Shown here piece by piece: positions 49,452 through 57,011 of a stretch of DNA of 64,000 nucleotides. The notes below the pieces were generated by a model. That model was not told the origin of the DNA and searched no databases. It saw only the letters and a list, made by a program, of their open reading frames with translations. The first letter of the stretch is position 1. Each line of letters begins with the position of its first letter. The DNA comes from DATCJA01 sp963814955 (lineage in GTDB: Bacteria > Acidobacteriota > Vicinamibacteria > Vicinamibacterales > UBA2999): assembly GCA_963814955.1 (NCBI GenBank), contig CAWFEX010000004.1:124001-188000 (forward strand), given 5' to 3'. The translations under genes were made by a program, and so were the position numbers.

Positions 49452-50312
49452 CTAGAAGAACTTTCTGGAAATGTTGAACCCCAGGAACCAGTCATCGTTC
49501 GACGTGCCGCCGCGTGCGATCTGCCCCATCGTCGTGCCGAGTGAATTGGAGAAATTCAACTGAAACACATGGCCGCCGGCGCGCTTTTCGATACCAAACG
49601 CCGCCTGGTTCACTCCGGGGTCGAAGCCGGTCACGCGCGGAATGATCTCTCCCACCAGATACACCGTCGGTCTGATGCGAAGGCGAGTCCCGACGCCAAT
49701 CAGGACGCTGTCGTTGTCGTCGGCCAGCTCGGAGGGAAGCGGGTTGCTGTTGTTGACCCAGATGGGATGCACGAAGATGGTCCCGACAGGCGCGAACGAG
49801 CGTGACACGACAACACCCAGCGCCGGCGAATAGCTGTCGCGGAAGTTGTTAGTGCCATCGATTGACGCGAGCACCGCCAGGTTGACGGGCCGCCCGTCGC
49901 GTTCCTGCATCAGGTCGTACTGCGTGAAGAGCTCGATCGTGCGATCGTTGGTCCGGTGGATGCCGATCTGCGTGCGGCGCATGATGCCGAACCGGGTATC
50001 GAGGCCGATCTGCGCGCCTGAATCGATGCCGAAGAAGTCCTCCAGGAGATCGCCAAAATCACCTTGGCCCAGCGGTCGGCCAAACCGGTGCGTGATGCGG
50101 AATGAGCTCTTGAATCGAGGCAGCCGGAGCGCCGTGGGCATCGCGACGATGGTGAAGTCCGGCTGCAGCGGCACCAGATCCAAATCGGGGTCGTCCGGTG
50201 GAGCCTGAGCGGCCTGAGTCGCGGAAGCATTCTGTGCCGCCGCCTGTCCAGGCCAGTACGCGACCATGGCCAATATCAACAGAAACAGCACTACGCGTCG
50301 GTGAATCATCAT
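49452..50312 (-). CDS. Predicted outer-membrane beta-barrel protein (DUF5777-like)
   Basis: A protein of 286 aa: signal peptide (VVLFLLILAMVAYWPGQAAA), then many amphipathic strands (FRITHRFGRPLGQGDFGDLL, RTQIGIHRTNDRTIELFTQY, GVVVSRSFAPVGTIFVHPIW, SVLIGVGTRLRIRPTVYLVG), and a terminal Phe (FNISRKFF) as expected for an outer-membrane barrel. It resembles the DUF5777 barrels, often found next to periplasmic cytochromes and cupredoxins. The function is unknown. Confidence 0.7.
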   Translation of the reverse strand: MMIHRRVVLFLLILAMVAYWPGQAAAQNASATQAAQAPPDDPDLDLVPLQPDFTIVAMPTALRLPRFKSSFRITHRFGRPLGQGDFGDLLEDFFGIDSGAQIGLDTRFGIMRRTQIGIHRTNDRTIELFTQYDLMQERDGRPVNLAVLASIDGTNNFRDSYSPALGVVVSRSFAPVGTIFVHPIWVNNSNPLPSELADDNDSVLIGVGTRLRIRPTVYLVGEIIPRVTGFDPGVNQAAFGIEKRAGGHVFQLNFSNSLGTTMGQIARGGTSNDDWFLGFNISRKFF

Positions 50313-50464
50313 CTGCTCCTAATCGTCTGACAGGCCTGCGTCGTGCAATCGAGCGCGTCTATGGCCTGAGGTCTCGCCCCGTGAAGCGGGACGAAGCCAA
50401 ACACTGTCACGAGCGAAGGGGGAGTCATCCCGTGCCTGCTCGCCCGTCCGGGACCCGGTCTCGG

Positions 50465-50929
50465 CTAGTCGTTCGGCGCACCCCGTTCGATCCAGCGCCT
50501 GATGACAAGTATCTGGCCTGCCGACAGAAGCGCGTTTCCGCGCGGCATCGGTGTTCCCACGATGCCGGGCCGGCCTTCGAGCTTGTGAATGAGATAGCTG
50601 TTCTCCGGGTCGCCGGGAATCACGCGAATGGCACCCGGTTTTCCCGAGCTGGCCGCCCCGACCAGGTTGCTGTGCGCGACTCCGGGACGGAGGACCATTC
50701 CAGCAGGCGGCGTTCGCCCGGCGTCGGTGTGGCAATTCGTGCATGCCTGCCGCCCTGCCGAGTCGGTCGTGTCGAAGATCTCCCGTTGAATGCTGCTCAA
50801 CGTCGGCTGCAGGTTTGGCGTCGCCCCTGTGAGATCCGAGAGCTTCTCGTCGCACGCGGCTGACATCGCGCCCAGCGCGAGCAGCACCATACCCGCCATC
50901 ACATGTCGTCTCATCCGAAACTCCTTCAT
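50465..50929 (-). CDS. c-type cytochrome lipoprotein
   Basis: ATG 50929 overlaps the previous stop (ATGA). The 154-aa product has a lipoprotein signal peptide (MVLLALGAMSAAC, Cys near residue 26) and one haem site QACTNCHTDAG. The C-terminal part (NSYLIHKLEGRPGIVGTPMP, then LIRRWIERGAPND-like) resembles the short cytochrome C domains in planctomycete-type proteins, with a Met in TPMPRG as the likely axial ligand. It is translationally coupled to the CuA-like gene. Confidence 0.8.
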   Translation of the reverse strand: MKEFRMRRHVMAGMVLLALGAMSAACDEKLSDLTGATPNLQPTLSSIQREIFDTTDSAGRQACTNCHTDAGRTPPAGMVLRPGVAHSNLVGAASSGKPGAIRVIPGDPENSYLIHKLEGRPGIVGTPMPRGNALLSAGQILVIRRWIERGAPND

Positions 50930-51318
50930 GGTTGACCCGCCTCGCGGGCTTTGACCACCAGCACGCCCTTCATTTGTTCGTGCCCGTCACCGCAGAACTC
51001 CGTGCACAGGATCGGAAACTCGCCCGCCATGTCGGGCGTGAAGTCGATGTTCACCGTTGCCCCTCGCTCAATTTCCTTCGACACGTCGAACTGCTTGATG
51101 CCAAGGCCGTGCAAACCGTCGCCCGATTTGACGACGAGTCGCACGCGCTCCCCCTGCACCACTTCAACCGACGCGGGGACGAACTCGTAGCGCTTCGCGA
51201 TGATCTCGATGACGCGTCGATCGGCCGTTTGGCGGACCGGGGGGCTCACGGATCGAGCGGGAGCAGCAAACAAGGTCATGGCACAGGCCGCAATGGCAGA
51301 CGCTCGTGTGATGGACAT
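50926..51318 (-). CDS. Periplasmic CuA-like cupredoxin (cytochrome oxidase subunit II-type domain)
   Basis: ATG 51318 gives 130 aa with a signal peptide (MSITRASAIAACAMTLFAAP). The cupredoxin domain begins EIIAKRYEFVPASVEVVQGE. The copper site is complete: His in GLHGLGI and LCTEFCGDGHEQMKG (C-x3-C-x3-H-x2-M), the CuA pattern of oxidase subunit II and nitrous oxide reductase. There is no transmembrane helix or oxidase partner, so this is probably a soluble CuA carrier. A sigma-54-type promoter lies 30 bases upstream. Confidence 0.82.
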   Translation of the reverse strand: MSITRASAIAACAMTLFAAPARSVSPPVRQTADRRVIEIIAKRYEFVPASVEVVQGERVRLVVKSGDGLHGLGIKQFDVSKEIERGATVNIDFTPDMAGEFPILCTEFCGDGHEQMKGVLVVKAREAGQP

Positions 51319-51347
51319 GGGTGCATTGGGGGGACCGACCTGCGAGA

Positions 51348-51362
51348 GCAAGCACGGTGCCC
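51348..51362 (-). promoter_or_regulatory. Sigma-54 (-24/-12) promoter for the cupredoxin/cytochrome operon
   Basis: On the minus strand the sequence reads GGGCACCGTGCTTGC. The invariant GG (51361-51360) and GC (51349-51348) are 10 bases apart, matching TGGCAC-N5-TTGC. Transcription would start near 51336, about 18 bases before ATG 51318. A sigma-54 activator gene lies immediately upstream. Confidence 0.72.
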
Positions 51363-51370
51363 GTGGAAAA

Positions 51371-51420
51371 GTCGGGGCGCGCGCCGTATCCAGCCTGAAA
51401 CGCACGCCGAATACCCCGAC
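51371..51420. promoter_or_regulatory. Inverted repeat upstream of the sigma-54 promoter, possible activator site
   Basis: GTCGGGG (51371-51377) and CCCCGAC (51414-51420) are exact complements, with partial further symmetry inwards (CGCGCCGTAT against ATTCGGCG on the other strand). It begins 9 bases upstream of the -24 element, in the space between the promoter and the regulator gene. Binding by the adjacent regulator is inference. Confidence 0.4.
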
Positions 51421-51458
51421 GGATTACTGAACCTGTAAATAGTGACGAGACGCGAAAC

Positions 51459-52826
51459 TCAGTCGAAGCGATACTTCGCCAGATAGTAGCTCAGCGCGCG
51501 CTGGCTGATGCCCATCAGCTCTGCCGCATCCTTCTTGATGCCGCCCGCCTGCTCGAGTGCGCGGCGAATGGTCTCGCGCTCCACCCACTCGAGATTCTGA
51601 TGAAGGCGCAGCGACGGCAGTCCCGCTGCCGGCGCGGAGGTCGCCCCGAGCAGCGAGATCGACGCGGTGGTGATCGCCGAACCGGTTGCGAGCACGACCG
51701 CCCGCTCGATCGTGTTCTCCAGCTCGCGCACGTTGCCGGGCCAGTCGTATCGACGCAGCGCCTGCACCACCTCGTCATCGATGCGGTCGATGCGCTTGCC
51801 CGTCCGCTGGCAGTGCTTCTCCACGAAGTGATCGACGAGCACGGGGATGTCCTCGCGTCGGTCGCGCAGCGGCGGAATCGGAATCGGAATTACGTTCAGC
51901 CGGTAGTACAGGTCTTCCTGAAACCGGGCGTCGCTGACCATCTGCTTCAGGTCACGGTTGGTTGCGGCGATGACGCGAACGTCGACGCGGTGCGTGCGCT
52001 CGGCGCCGAGCGGCTCGAACTCGCGCTCCTGAAGCACGCGCAGCAGCTTCGACTGGATCGCCGGGGTGAGCGTGCCGATCTCGTCGAGAAAGATCGAGCC
52101 GCCGTCGGCCAGGGCAAACTTTCCGCGCTTGCTCATCGTGGCGCCGGTAAACGCGCCACGGACGTGGCCGAAGAGCTCCGATTCAAGCAGCGTCTCCGGA
52201 ATTGCCGCACAGTTCACCTTGATGAGCGGCATCTCACGCTGTGCGCTGCGGTGGTGGATCAGCCGCGCCAGCATTTCTTTGCCGGTGCCCGTCTCACCCG
52301 TGATGAGGACGGTGCTCTTCGACTGGGCGACGAGCTCGGCCCGCCCGATCACGTCCTCCATCCCGCGGCTGCGTCCGACGATGCCGTAATGATTGAATTC
52401 CGCGTCGCGCTCGCTGATCAGGTATTGCCGCTGCGTCTGCAGGCGAAGGCTCTTGACCGCGCGGCGAGCGAGGGCGAGCAGTTCGTCGACCTCGAAAGGC
52501 TTTTCCAGGAAATCCTCGACGCCGAGCTTGAACGCCTCGCGGACGATCTGCGTGGATCCGTGTGCCGTCATCATGACGATTTGAGGCCGTTCGCCCGCCG
52601 CCATCGACTGCGACATGTCCCGAATCAGCTCCAGTCCGGTCATGTCGGGCATCAGATTGTCGATGACGAGCAGGTCGAACGAGCGTTCGCCAAGTTGACG
52701 CTGGGCCTCGCGGATAGTGGTCGCCTCGACGACCTCGTGGCCCTCGTCGCGAAGTGCCCGGCCAAGGCGCTTCAGAATCTTTTCCTCGTCGTCAGCCAGC
52801 AGAATCGTGCCGCGCGGTGACGTCAT
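51459..52826 (-). CDS. NtrC-family sigma-54-dependent response regulator
   Basis: A protein of 455 aa in three domains. The receiver has the phospho-acceptor Asp56 in LLVIDNLMPDMTG and Lys in FLEKPFEVDE. The AAA+ domain has P-loop TGETGTGKEMLARLIHH, the sigma-54 contact loop HVRGAFTGAT, and Walker B GSIFLDEIGTL. The C-terminal Fis-type helix-turn-helix is AGGIKKDAAELMGISQRALS. It overlaps its kinase gene by 4 bases. The nearest fitting target is the promoter at 51348-51362. Confidence 0.95.
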   Translation of the reverse strand: MTSPRGTILLADDEEKILKRLGRALRDEGHEVVEATTIREAQRQLGERSFDLLVIDNLMPDMTGLELIRDMSQSMAAGERPQIVMMTAHGSTQIVREAFKLGVEDFLEKPFEVDELLALARRAVKSLRLQTQRQYLISERDAEFNHYGIVGRSRGMEDVIGRAELVAQSKSTVLITGETGTGKEMLARLIHHRSAQREMPLIKVNCAAIPETLLESELFGHVRGAFTGATMSKRGKFALADGGSIFLDEIGTLTPAIQSKLLRVLQEREFEPLGAERTHRVDVRVIAATNRDLKQMVSDARFQEDLYYRLNVIPIPIPPLRDRREDIPVLVDHFVEKHCQRTGKRIDRIDDEVVQALRRYDWPGNVRELENTIERAVVLATGSAITTASISLLGATSAPAAGLPSLRLHQNLEWVERETIRRALEQAGGIKKDAAELMGISQRALSYYLAKYRFD

Positions 52827-54610
52827 GCCTCTTGGTGCGTCGATTGCGGCAAATCGATGCGGATCGTCGTGCCGTGTCCAACGCGGCTCGAGACCGTCAC
52901 CGCGCCGCCGAGGCCCTCGACGATGTTCTTGGCGATGGGCAAGCCGAGCCCTGTCCCGGCGCGGCGCGTGGTGAAGTACGGATCGAAGATGTGCGCCATG
53001 TTCTCGGGTGTGATGCCGGCGCCGCGATCCTCAACCGTGATGACCGCGCGTTCCTCGGTGAAGCGGGTCTGCAAACGCACCATCGGCGCGTCGACGACCG
53101 CAACCGATACCGGGCCGTCGGTGCCTGTACGGCTTCGAGGAGCGGCATGCACGGCATGTCGCGCGTTCGTGAGGACGTTCACGAGTGCCGTCCTCAGCCG
53201 TTCGGCATCCGTAACGATCGGAATCGCCGAGGAGTCCAGGTCGAGCGCGACCTCGTCGGCTCCACCGCCGGTCCACGCGGCCTGGACGGAGGCGCGGCAG
53301 ATCGCGTTCAGATCGGCTTCGGCCAATTCGTAACGAATGGGCCGCGCGAAGTCGAGGACATCGGTCACCACGCGGTTGAGTCGCGTTGTTTCTTCATCGA
53401 TATCGGCGACGGCTTCGCGGAGCTCGGCGGCGGTGAGACGTCCACGACGCAGCGTGGTCAGCGACGCCCGGATGATCATGAGAGGATTGCGTACCTCATG
53501 TGCGATGACCGTTGACAGGCGGCCGAGCGACGACAACCGTTCCCGCTGCGTGGCTTCGCGCTGAAACCGGGCCACCGACTCGGTCAGCGTGTTGAAGGCC
53601 GCTGCCAGCGTTCGTGCATCCTCGTCGTCGAGTGCCCGGCTCTTCAGCGTCACCTTCCGGGTAAGGTCCCCAGTTGCCGCCACGTCGCGCATCGCCTTGG
53701 TAATCGCCGCGAGCGGTCTCGTCATCGTCCGTGCCACACCGTAACTGAGCAGAGTTGCCAGCAGCAGTGTGACGATGAGAATCCCGGCAAGGCCGGTGCG
53801 GATGGTGCTCAAAAACTGCAGCCGGTCCGTGCGGGACCGGAGGATCAACGCAATCGGACCGTCACCCTCGAGTGCGCCAGCGGCTTGCAGCGGCCGTGCG
53901 AGGACGAAATAGTCTTCTCCATCGAGATTTATCGGCGTCATCGAAGAGGCGGCGATCACGCCCTGCAGGAGCGACCGCGATTCGACGGGGAGGGTTGAGG
54001 CGAGAATCCGGCCCTGCGCCGCAAACGCGATTTCACTCCCGGTGAGTTTCTTGAATTCCGCTGCCAGACGGTCGTCGAGGAAAAAGCCGACAGTGAGGCG
54101 GCCCAGAATGTCCGGGAGAGGGCCTTCGAGGAAGATCGGCGCGCTCACGAGCTGCAGCACGCCGCGCCCGTGCGGCAGAAACGTTGACGTCTCTTCTGCG
54201 GCCTCGACGGGCGCATCCCGCAGAAGTCCGGCGATATCGTCCGCCTCACTACCCGCCGACCCCAGCAACTGGCCGTTGCGGCCTGTCAGGATCAGCAAAT
54301 CCGCATTGACTTCTCCGCGATATTCGTCGGCGAGCGGCTGAACGGTGGGTGGATCGCCAGTCTCGACGGCAGCCTTCAGCTTCGGGAGATCCGCAACGAC
54401 CCTCGCGAGCCGCGTGTAGTGGTCGACGCGGGTCGCGGCATGTTGATCGACCAGCGTGCCCGCTTCCACGAGCCCGCGCCGCAGCTCTTCCTCGGCAGCC
54501 GCGGACGCCCGTTCATTGACGAAATAAAAGGCAAACCCGAGGGAGAGCATCGCCAGCAGCGTGCAGGCCAGGAAGACGCGGTTGGTCAGCGAAGACGCCA
54601 CTGATGCCAT
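52823..54610 (-). CDS. Membrane sensor histidine kinase
   Basis: A protein of 595 aa. Transmembrane segments are FLACTLLAMLSLGFAFYFV (near residue 13) and GILIVTLLLATLLSYGV (near 280). Between them is a periplasmic Cache-like sensor domain. Then come HAMP (ARTMTRPLAAITKAMRDVA), HisKA with VIAHEVRNPLMIIRASL, and HATPase_c (VLTNARHAVHAA, VEDRGAGITPENMAHIFDPY, GTGLGLPIAKNIVEGLGG). The kinase core resembles NtrB/AtoS-type partners. The signal is unknown; copper or redox is only suggested by the neighbouring operon. Confidence 0.94.
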   Translation of the reverse strand: MASVASSLTNRVFLACTLLAMLSLGFAFYFVNERASAAAEEELRRGLVEAGTLVDQHAATRVDHYTRLARVVADLPKLKAAVETGDPPTVQPLADEYRGEVNADLLILTGRNGQLLGSAGSEADDIAGLLRDAPVEAAEETSTFLPHGRGVLQLVSAPIFLEGPLPDILGRLTVGFFLDDRLAAEFKKLTGSEIAFAAQGRILASTLPVESRSLLQGVIAASSMTPINLDGEDYFVLARPLQAAGALEGDGPIALILRSRTDRLQFLSTIRTGLAGILIVTLLLATLLSYGVARTMTRPLAAITKAMRDVAATGDLTRKVTLKSRALDDEDARTLAAAFNTLTESVARFQREATQRERLSSLGRLSTVIAHEVRNPLMIIRASLTTLRRGRLTAAELREAVADIDEETTRLNRVVTDVLDFARPIRYELAEADLNAICRASVQAAWTGGGADEVALDLDSSAIPIVTDAERLRTALVNVLTNARHAVHAAPRSRTGTDGPVSVAVVDAPMVRLQTRFTEERAVITVEDRGAGITPENMAHIFDPYFTTRRAGTGLGLPIAKNIVEGLGGAVTVSSRVGHGTTIRIDLPQSTHQEA

Positions 54611-54643
54611 GTAAACCCTCAGGATCGTACCCTGAAACGCCGT

Positions 54644-54988
54644 TTACGGCAGGCGGAGCACGATGAGCAGCGTCCCCCGTTCCAGCTTCTCCAGCGTGGG
54701 GTCGGGATAGGGGGAGATAAGGCTCCACGACTCGATCACCCGCCCGCCGTCGGTGCGTGCTCCCCGCGCGACGCGGGCCCGTTCGGCGCCGTACAGAAGA
54801 GCCAGCTTCCAACGGTCGTAGCTGCCCGCCTTCCCGAAGGCATCGGCTGCCGCCAGCGGACGGATCTCCCACGCGCCTTGACCTCGCAACAGGGAGGGAT
54901 CCTCGTGTAGACCACGCAGCACGGTGTCGATATCCGCATCTGTCACACGCATGCTGTACGCCGCCGGAGCGCGGACCTGTGGGTGCAA
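54644..54988 (-). CDS. Hypothetical protein, probably with a frameshifted N-terminus
   Basis: The frame encodes a helical N-terminal part (MRVTDADIDTVLRGLHEDPS) and a beta-rich end (RVIESWSLISPYPDPTLEKL, then TLLIVLRLP). It begins at a TTG. Just upstream in another frame lies a signal-peptide-like RRVAAALALIGATLAPLQ and WREAPEFQSIFAPTG, which would lead into it if one base near 54984 were surplus. No family is recognised. The 5' part would overlap the divergent ferredoxin start. The shorter form from ATG 54952 is also possible. Confidence 0.45.
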   Translation of the reverse strand: MHPQVRAPAAYSMRVTDADIDTVLRGLHEDPSLLRGQGAWEIRPLAAADAFGKAGSYDRWKLALLYGAERARVARGARTDGGRVIESWSLISPYPDPTLEKLERGTLLIVLRLP

Positions 54989-55102
54989 AGATCGACTGGA
55001 ATTCCGGTGCCTCGCGCCATACTGGCACCGACTGGAGCGGCGCCAGTGTGGCGCCGATCAGGGCCAGCGCGGCAGCGACCCGGCGTATCCGACGCTCCGA
55101 GT

Positions 55103-55108
55103 TATACT
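55103..55108 (+). promoter_or_regulatory. Possible -10 element (TATACT) for the ferredoxin gene
   Basis: TATACT in a GC-rich context, 24 bases upstream of the GTG start. No convincing -35 is visible, so support is modest. Confidence 0.35.
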
Positions 55109-55131
55109 TGCCCGGCTGCCGGGAGACCAAG

Positions 55132-55392
55132 GTGGCGTACATCATTTGCGAACCGTGTATTGGCACCAAGGACGCTGCGTGTGTCGATGTGTGCCCTGTG
55201 GACTGTATCCATCCACGCAAGGACGAACCGGGATTCGACGCAACCGAGATGCTGTACATCCACCCGGACGAATGCATCGACTGTGGCGCCTGTGTGCCGG
55301 CTTGTCCCGTTGAGGCCATTTTTACACTGGATGAAACGCCCGAGAAGTGGAAGGATTTCATCCCGGCAAACGCGCAGTACTACCAGAAGTGA
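55132..55392 (+). CDS. fdxA: Seven-iron type ferredoxin
   Basis: GTG 55132 has GGGAG 6 bases upstream. The 86-aa product has CEPCIGTKDAACVDVCPVDC in the first cluster region and CIDCGACVPACPVEAIF in the second, the arrangement of bacterial [3Fe-4S][4Fe-4S] ferredoxins. The tail (EKWKDFIPANAQYYQ) is typical of FdxA-like proteins. It carries low-potential electrons in the cytoplasm. The partner cannot be identified from context. Confidence 0.87.
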   Translation: MAYIICEPCIGTKDAACVDVCPVDCIHPRKDEPGFDATEMLYIHPDECIDCGACVPACPVEAIFTLDETPEKWKDFIPANAQYYQK

Positions 55393-55430
55393 GGGGTCGT
55401 TCGCACAAGCTAGGAATGGAGCCGTCCAAG

Positions 55431-56942
55431 ATGTCTGCTTTCCGTGGTTTCGTGCTCCTCGTTGCGGCAGGGGCCGCAGTATCCAGTCTCGGTATTCGCG
55501 CCGCCGATCAGGCTGCGCCTCTGGACCCGGCGACGCAGTATCAGCTCGCGACCGAGCTGTACGAATCGGCCCGGTATCGAGAGGCGATCGGCGCCTACGA
55601 AACGGTGACGCGGGCTGACGACGAGGATCTCGTCGTTCGCGCGCGTAAGGGGAAAGTCCGGTCGGCGTTGCGGATCGCCGAGTTCGAAATGGCGCTGCGT
55701 GAGGCCGACGTGCTCAACGACACCGCCGCCGCGGATGCCGAGGCGCGAACGCTGCTCGGCGACGCGTTGTGGGCCAACGGCCGCTTCGACGAAGCTGACG
55801 ACGCGTACCGTAAGGCGCTGGAGGAGGCGGGCTCCACGCGTGCCAGGTTTGGCCTGGCTCGTTCCCTGGCGTCCCGCACGCGACTGGAGGAGGCGCTCGG
55901 CGAAGCCGAGAAAGCCGCCGCTGAATCGCCGAAGGATCCGGAGATTCACGCACTGGTCGGCCTCATTTACGAGCGGCTCAATCGGTTCGATGAGGCAGCT
56001 GAGGCGCTTGAGCGATATGTGTCGCTGCTTCCTCCCCGCACGTCGAAAGAAGACAACCAGATGGCGACCTTGTTTCAGAGCAAGGTCAAGCTTCTGAGAA
56101 GCTTCAAGGGACGGGTGCCACAGGAGATCGAGGGCGACCCGGCGCGTGTACACCGGGTGCCGTTCAAGCTCGTTGACAAGAAAATCGTGCTGCAAGGACG
56201 CGTCAACAGGACGTCGGTGGAGTTTGTCCTCGACACGGGCTCGGAGCGGACGGGAGTCTCTGACACAACAGCGCGTCGGGCGGGCGTCGGAACTATCACC
56301 TCAACATTGACCGCGGGCGTCGGGATCCCGGCGCTTCGGCGTCTGGACATGGGACGCGCCGAATTCGTCGAAGTGGGCGGGCTGCGCCTGCGCAACGTCC
56401 CCGTTGCGATTCGCGGGGCGGTCCGCAATGCGCTACCGCGATGGCAGCGGGAAAGCCTGTCGCCGCTGTCACTGGGATTGTCGGTCGCCGTCGACTATCA
56501 GCGGCGCGAGGTGCTGCTGGCACGAACGCTGCCGCAGAACGAGGCCGATTTCGTGCTGCCGATGCGGATCAACCGGCTACCGATGGTCCGCGGAATGCTC
56601 AACTCGACGCATCCGGCATACTTCGTCGTCGATACGGGCGGCGAGTTGATTTCGATCAGCGCCGAAACAGCAAGCGCTCTCTCGATGAAGCCTGTTCGAC
56701 GGATTCCGCTGCGCGTCTTCGGGATGTCGGGCATCGACGCGAACGCGTATCTGCTCCCTGGCGTCGACGTTGATTTCGATGAGATCGAGTACCGCAACGT
56801 CGGGTTGGCGGTCCTCAATCTGCGAGCGCCCAGCGTTCTTCTGGGTTTCCAGGTCGGCGGGATCGTCGGCCATCGATTCCTGAGCGAGTACAGGGTTTCG
56901 ATGGATATGGCGCGCAGCGAGCTGCGGCTGGAGAAACTGTAG
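55431..56942 (+). CDS. Secreted TPR protein with two retropepsin-like domains
   Basis: ATG 55431 has GGAG 11 bases upstream. An earlier ATG is at 55416. The 503-aa product has a signal peptide (FVLLVAAGAAVSSLGIRAA), then TPR-like repeats to residue 200 (LYESARYREAIGAYETVTRA; LGDALWANGRFDEADDAYRK). Two aspartic protease-like units follow: VEFVLDTGSERTGVSDTTA and YFVVDTGGELISISAETA, each with a DTG. Retropepsins need two DTG halves, so the pair may form one active unit within the chain. A periplasmic or surface location is inferred. Confidence 0.78.
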   Translation: MSAFRGFVLLVAAGAAVSSLGIRAADQAAPLDPATQYQLATELYESARYREAIGAYETVTRADDEDLVVRARKGKVRSALRIAEFEMALREADVLNDTAAADAEARTLLGDALWANGRFDEADDAYRKALEEAGSTRARFGLARSLASRTRLEEALGEAEKAAAESPKDPEIHALVGLIYERLNRFDEAAEALERYVSLLPPRTSKEDNQMATLFQSKVKLLRSFKGRVPQEIEGDPARVHRVPFKLVDKKIVLQGRVNRTSVEFVLDTGSERTGVSDTTARRAGVGTITSTLTAGVGIPALRRLDMGRAEFVEVGGLRLRNVPVAIRGAVRNALPRWQRESLSPLSLGLSVAVDYQRREVLLARTLPQNEADFVLPMRINRLPMVRGMLNSTHPAYFVVDTGGELISISAETASALSMKPVRRIPLRVFGMSGIDANAYLLPGVDVDFDEIEYRNVGLAVLNLRAPSVLLGFQVGGIVGHRFLSEYRVSMDMARSELRLEKL

Positions 56943-56954
56943 CCGAGTGTCCGT

Positions 56955-57002
56955 AGGTCAAAAGTCAAAAGGCAATGACCTTTGACTCTTGACCTTTGAC
57001 TT
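56955..57002. repeat. Inverted tandem-word element, AAAGTCA family
   Basis: Left arm AGGTCAAAAGTCAAAAGGCA and right arm TGACCTTTGACTCTTGACCT-TTGACTT are imperfect complements with almost no loop. It lies between the converging retropepsin and PD40/barrel genes, close to both stops, and may terminate both. Confidence 0.75.
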
Positions 57003-57011
57003 ACGCGATTC

